A DNA stretch of 8,065 bases. Source: CAZIIK01 sp964539235. GTDB lineage: Bacteria; Pseudomonadota; Gammaproteobacteria; Francisellales; CACEW01. Position 1 is the stretch's first letter. Each line of letters begins with the position of its first letter. A program made the position numbers and the translations under genes. Location: assembly GCA_964539235.1 (NCBI GenBank), contig CAZIIK010000069.1:1-8065 (forward strand), read 5' to 3'. The notes below the pieces were generated by a model. That model saw only the letters and a list, made by a program, of their open reading frames with translations, did no database searches and was not told the DNA's origin. Below are positions 5,965 through 8,065 of this stretch, piece by piece.

Positions 5965-6705
5965 TCACGCTTCTTGGTCTGAAAAGTACTGCTTTAACGC
6001 ATCAGCACCACCAATATGATGACCACCGATAAACACCTGTGGCACCGAGCTTTGGCCACTGACTGCGCGCAATGCTTTTGATGTCACCTGACGGTTCAAG
6101 GCAATTTCTTCATAGACCATACCGCTTTCATCTAACAATGCTTTCGCCTGTGCGCAGTACGGGCAACCTGGGCGCGTAAAAATCGCTACATACTCTGGTG
6201 CTTTTGCCTGCGGGTTGATGTAATTCAACATGGTATCGGCATCGGAAACTTCAAACGGATCGCCAGGTTTTTCTGGCTCAATGAACATTTTTTCGATCAC
6301 GCCATCCTTCACTAACATGGAATAACGCCAGGAACGTCGACCAAAACCCAAGTCATTTTTGTTAACCAATAAGCCCATACCCTCTGAAAATTCGCCATTG
6401 CCATCCGGTAGCAACCGAATATTGTCGGCTTCTTGATCTTTTGCCCATTCGTTCATGACAAATGCATCGTTCACAGATAAGCACACGATCTCGTCAACGC
6501 CATTAGCGCGTAACACAGGTGCTAAGTCATTGTAACGCGGTAAATGCGTCGCCGAACAAGTTGGGGTAAACGCACCGGGCAGCGAAAACACGACAACGGT
6601 CTTACCCATAAAAATTTCATCTGAGGTCACATCAACCCATTGGTTATTGGCACGTGTTTTAAAAGTAACAGATGGCACGCGTTGGCCAGTATGATCCGGT
6701 AACAT
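5965..6705 (-). CDS. Hybrid peroxiredoxin-glutaredoxin (Prx5-Grx)
   Basis: Single-chain, glutathione-dependent peroxidase: the Prx5-type domain reduces H2O2 or organic peroxides and the fused glutaredoxin recycles it with GSH. The Prx domain covers about 1-165, with PGAFTPTCS at 43-51 giving the peroxidatic Cys50. The Grx domain runs from about 170 to 243, with the dithiol motif CPYC at 181-184 and the GSH-binding loop SVPQVFIGGHHIGG at 220-233. The 246-residue length matches hybrid enzymes such as that of Haemophilus influenzae (about 241). The frame is open 17 codons further upstream, but ATG 6705 is preceded by AGGAGA with 6-base spacing and matches the family N-terminus. TGA is followed at once by TAA. 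It lies 128 bases downstream of yggX, same strand; no OxyR-type site was recognised. Confidence 0.95.
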   Translation of the reverse strand: MLPDHTGQRVPSVTFKTRANNQWVDVTSDEIFMGKTVVVFSLPGAFTPTCSATHLPRYNDLAPVLRANGVDEIVCLSVNDAFVMNEWAKDQEADNIRLLPDGNGEFSEGMGLLVNKNDLGFGRRSWRYSMLVKDGVIEKMFIEPEKPGDPFEVSDADTMLNYINPQAKAPEYVAIFTRPGCPYCAQAKALLDESGMVYEEIALNRQVTSKALRAVSGQSSVPQVFIGGHHIGGADALKQYFSDQEA

Positions 6706-6741
6706 ATGATTTCTCCTGTTTAATGAATAACCTTCGCACTC

Positions 6742-6755
6742 TGCCCTGATGGGCA
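6742..6755. promoter_or_regulatory. Small hairpin upstream of prx-grx
   Basis: TGCCC (6742-6746) and GGGCA (6751-6755) form a 5-bp stem with a TGAT loop, about 37 bases before the prx-grx ATG. I found no convincing -10/-35 pair in the 128-base gap to yggX, so transcription may come from mutY-yggX or from a promoter I cannot recognise. The role of the hairpin is unknown. Confidence 0.25.
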
Positions 6756-6833
6756 AACTGAGTCATGCAGACAACGTAACGTCAAAACATTGAAAAGGAC
6801 AATCGATGTCAATGATGTGTGTGATTGAAAAAA

Positions 6834-7109
6834 TTAATCGGCGTTAGGATCCTGATACGCATCGGGCTTTTCTGAGCCTTCGCCAAACAAAAATTTTTCC
6901 ATTTCAACCGCTAAAAATTGCCGAGCTGTTGGCTCTAGCATGTTCAGGCGGTATTCATTAATCAAAATAGTTTGATGACCAAGCCATTGGTCCCAGGCAG
7001 TTTGGCTAATGTGATCGAAGATTCGTTGGCCCAAAGCACCTGGATAAGGCTGAAATGCCAAACCTTCTGCTTCGCTGTGCAGTTTTTCACAAAATACGGT
7101 CCGTGACAT
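6834..7109 (-). CDS. yggX: Fe(2+)-trafficking protein YggX
   Basis: Small cytosolic protein of the YggX family, linked to protection of Fe-S clusters and iron pools from oxidants. The 91-residue product follows the family from end to end: MSRTVFC with the conserved Cys7, EAEGLAFQPYPGALGQRIF, WDQWLGHQTILINEYRLN, and an EMEKFLFG helix near the end, with an acidic tail. Length is typical (E. coli 91). The ATG lies 5 bases after the mutY stop, with GGTGGA in the mutY end acting as ribosome binding site. It is therefore the second gene of a mutY-yggX operon, an arrangement shared with E. coli. Because mutY upstream carries a nonsense codon, polarity could lower its expression. Confidence 0.97.
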   Translation of the reverse strand: MSRTVFCEKLHSEAEGLAFQPYPGALGQRIFDHISQTAWDQWLGHQTILINEYRLNMLEPTARQFLAVEMEKFLFGEGSEKPDAYQDPNAD

Positions 7110-7720
7110 CGCTTTTAATCCACCGAATCAATTAGGCTTGGCAGTGTAAGGGTTTCATCCAGCTCCAGCAACAGGCGTTTCATCGGTGCCGGCAATCCCA
7201 ACTGTGACACGTCTGCTAAGTCATACCAGGCCAAATCTGGCAAGTCCGGCCTTAACGTACTGAGTTCGGCCTGATGAACGGTGTAATGCAACGTAAAATG
7301 CGTGAACACATGCTGACGCGCTGGCCATACTTGATTGACTGTGGCGTTGTGCTGTGCACACCACGCTTGCACATCAACCGCATCTTCAAAACATAACGGC
7401 GCGAGCAAACCACCCCAGATACCTGGACTGGGTCGCTTCTGCAACGCCACTTGCTGGTCATGCACCAGCACCAAGCTGTGCCAGTGGAGTGTTTGTTTTT
7501 TCGCAGCTTTAGGCCGAGGGGCAGGATAGCTCTCAATTTGCCCTGCTTGATAAGCACCGCACTGCGGTTGCAGCGGGCATAACATACAACGTGGTTTTGT
7601 GCGTGTGCACACCATAGCCCCTAAATCCATTTGCGCTTGGGTATACGCGGCAAAGTCTGTTGCGGGCAATAAGGTTTCGGCCTGCTGCCACAGAACCTTG
7701 GAAACTTTTAGATCACCTGG

Positions 7721-7723
7721 TCA
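7721..7723 (-). other. In-frame TGA at conserved Trp of mutY
   Basis: The minus-strand reading is GTA GCG GGT TGA CCA GGT GAT, that is V-A-G-stop-P-G-D, against S-G-W-P-G in E. coli MutY. The frame is the same on both sides, so it is one substitution (TGG to TGA), not a frameshift. TGA is the normal stop of radC, coaC and prx-grx here, which argues against a code in which TGA means Trp. Confidence 0.85.
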
Positions 7724-7993
7724 ACCCGCTACCTGGCAATAACGTGCTAATACACGTTTCACATTGCCATCCAAAATGGGCCAAGATTGATTTTGACTGA
7801 GCGAAAGAATCGCACCTGCAGTGGAACGACCAATGCCGGGCAAGGCTAAAACGGCGCCAAACGTCAATGGGAATTGCCCCGCGTGTACATCGCGTATCTG
7901 TTGGGCTGCCGCATGCAAATTCCGCGCGCGAGCGTAGTACCCCAACCCTGACCAATATGGCATTACTTCATCAATCGATGCCGCAGCTAAGAG

Positions 7994-8065
7994 GGTATCC
8001 AAGAAGTTTCTGCCTTCGGCCAAGCCTTTGTTAAAGGCATTTTTCAGCATGCTACCGTAATGCAC
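7994..8065 (-). repeat. 72-bp inverted repeat, right arm
   Basis: Exact reverse complement of 79-150; it ends at the last base of the window, so its full length is not visible. It stands where codons for the N-terminal part of MutY should be. The frame is open through it, giving about 24 residues unlike any MutY. The base next to the arm begins CTCTTAGCTGC (read on the minus strand), resembling ATCTTAGGTGC beside the left arm. Confidence 0.9.

Larger units (their letters stand above)
7115..8065 (-). pseudogene. mutY: Adenine DNA glycosylase MutY, broken (5' replaced, in-frame TGA)
   Basis: MutY removes A mispaired with 8-oxoguanine. Reading through, homology starts at about E. coli residue 65 (LLAAASIDEV, WSGLGYYARARN), continues through the helix-hairpin-helix LPGIGRSTAGAI and catalytic-Asp segment ILDGNVKRVLAR, the four 4Fe-4S cysteines in the correct C-x6-C-x2-C-x5-C spacing (about 7559-7609), and the C-terminal Nudix-like domain to TAA at 7115-7117. 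Two lesions are present. The N-terminal part, including the catalytic Glu of EVMLQQT, is replaced by the 72-bp repeat arm. TGA at 7721-7723 interrupts the frame where E. coli has Trp of SGWPG. A TTG at 7669 could restart only the Fe-S/Nudix part. The otherwise undecayed sequence means the breaks are recent or artefactual. Confidence 0.88.

Noticed and set aside
6706..6756. Longer Prx-Grx starting at 6756
   Set aside because: The 17 extra residues do not match the family, while ATG 6705 has a clear AGGAGA site.
6756..6833. TTGACA/TTGACG motifs as a -35 for prx-grx
   Set aside because: No TATAAT-like box lies 16-18 bases downstream of either motif.
7721..7723. Recoding of TGA as tryptophan
   Set aside because: radC, coaC and prx-grx all end properly at TGA, and Trp in the other genes uses TGG. 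One TGA in a gene also lacking its 5' end is better read as a lesion or error.
79..8065. Composite transposon carrying the whole 7.8-kb segment
   Set aside because: The inverted arms would allow it, but no transposase is visible. The enclosed genes are housekeeping genes in a normal gammaproteobacterial order, and the outer flanks needed to see a target duplication are missing.
1..8065. A novel defence, secondary-metabolite or other new multigene system
   Set aside because: Every substantial gene belongs to a known family with a known cellular role, and there is no uncharacterised gene cluster. The unusual points are single-gene changes and repeats.

Overview
The window suggests a chromosomal fragment of a gammaproteobacterium with moderate GC content. 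WaaA, AlgC-type mutase, Dut, CoaB/CoaC, RadC, YggX and MutY all look most like gammaproteobacterial proteins. The order radC / coaBC - dut - algC is a known gammaproteobacterial arrangement, and so is the mutY-yggX pair. Genus cannot be fixed from the sequence. The window may be a whole small contig, because it stops exactly at the end of a repeat.

Layout: (1) 1-150 is sequence unrelated to its neighbours. Its inner 72 bases (79-150) recur perfectly, in inverted orientation, at 7994-8065. (2) 84-4602, minus strand: coaC > coaB > dut > algC-type phosphomannomutase/phosphoglucomutase, tightly packed, then a 149-base gap with a TATAAT box and a 9-bp palindrome, then waaA. (3) 4603-4681 is a compact divergent promoter region. 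(4) 4682-5383, plus strand: radC. (5) 5384-5964 is a 581-base convergent intergenic region filled with palindromic 'GTCATCCCGGACTTGATCC'-type repeats. (6) 5965-8065, minus strand: broken mutY > yggX > peroxiredoxin-glutaredoxin fusion.

Functions: CoaC and CoaB make 4'-phosphopantetheine for coenzyme A. Dut removes dUTP. The mutase supplies mannose-1-P or glucose-1-P for surface polysaccharide, and WaaA adds Kdo to lipid A. The right-hand genes share an oxidative-damage theme: MutY acts on A opposite 8-oxoG, YggX protects iron and Fe-S clusters, and Prx-Grx reduces peroxides with glutathione.

The oddities are gene-level rather than a new multigene system: an inverted repeat that cuts into both waaA and mutY; an in-frame TGA at a conserved Trp of mutY; a RadC whose JAMM metal motif has lost two ligands; CoaBC split in two with an ATGA overlap; and a structured repeat cluster. 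I see no defence system, CRISPR array, integrase, transposase, tRNA or rRNA. Several oddities could be assembly or amplification artefacts, and they are flagged as such.
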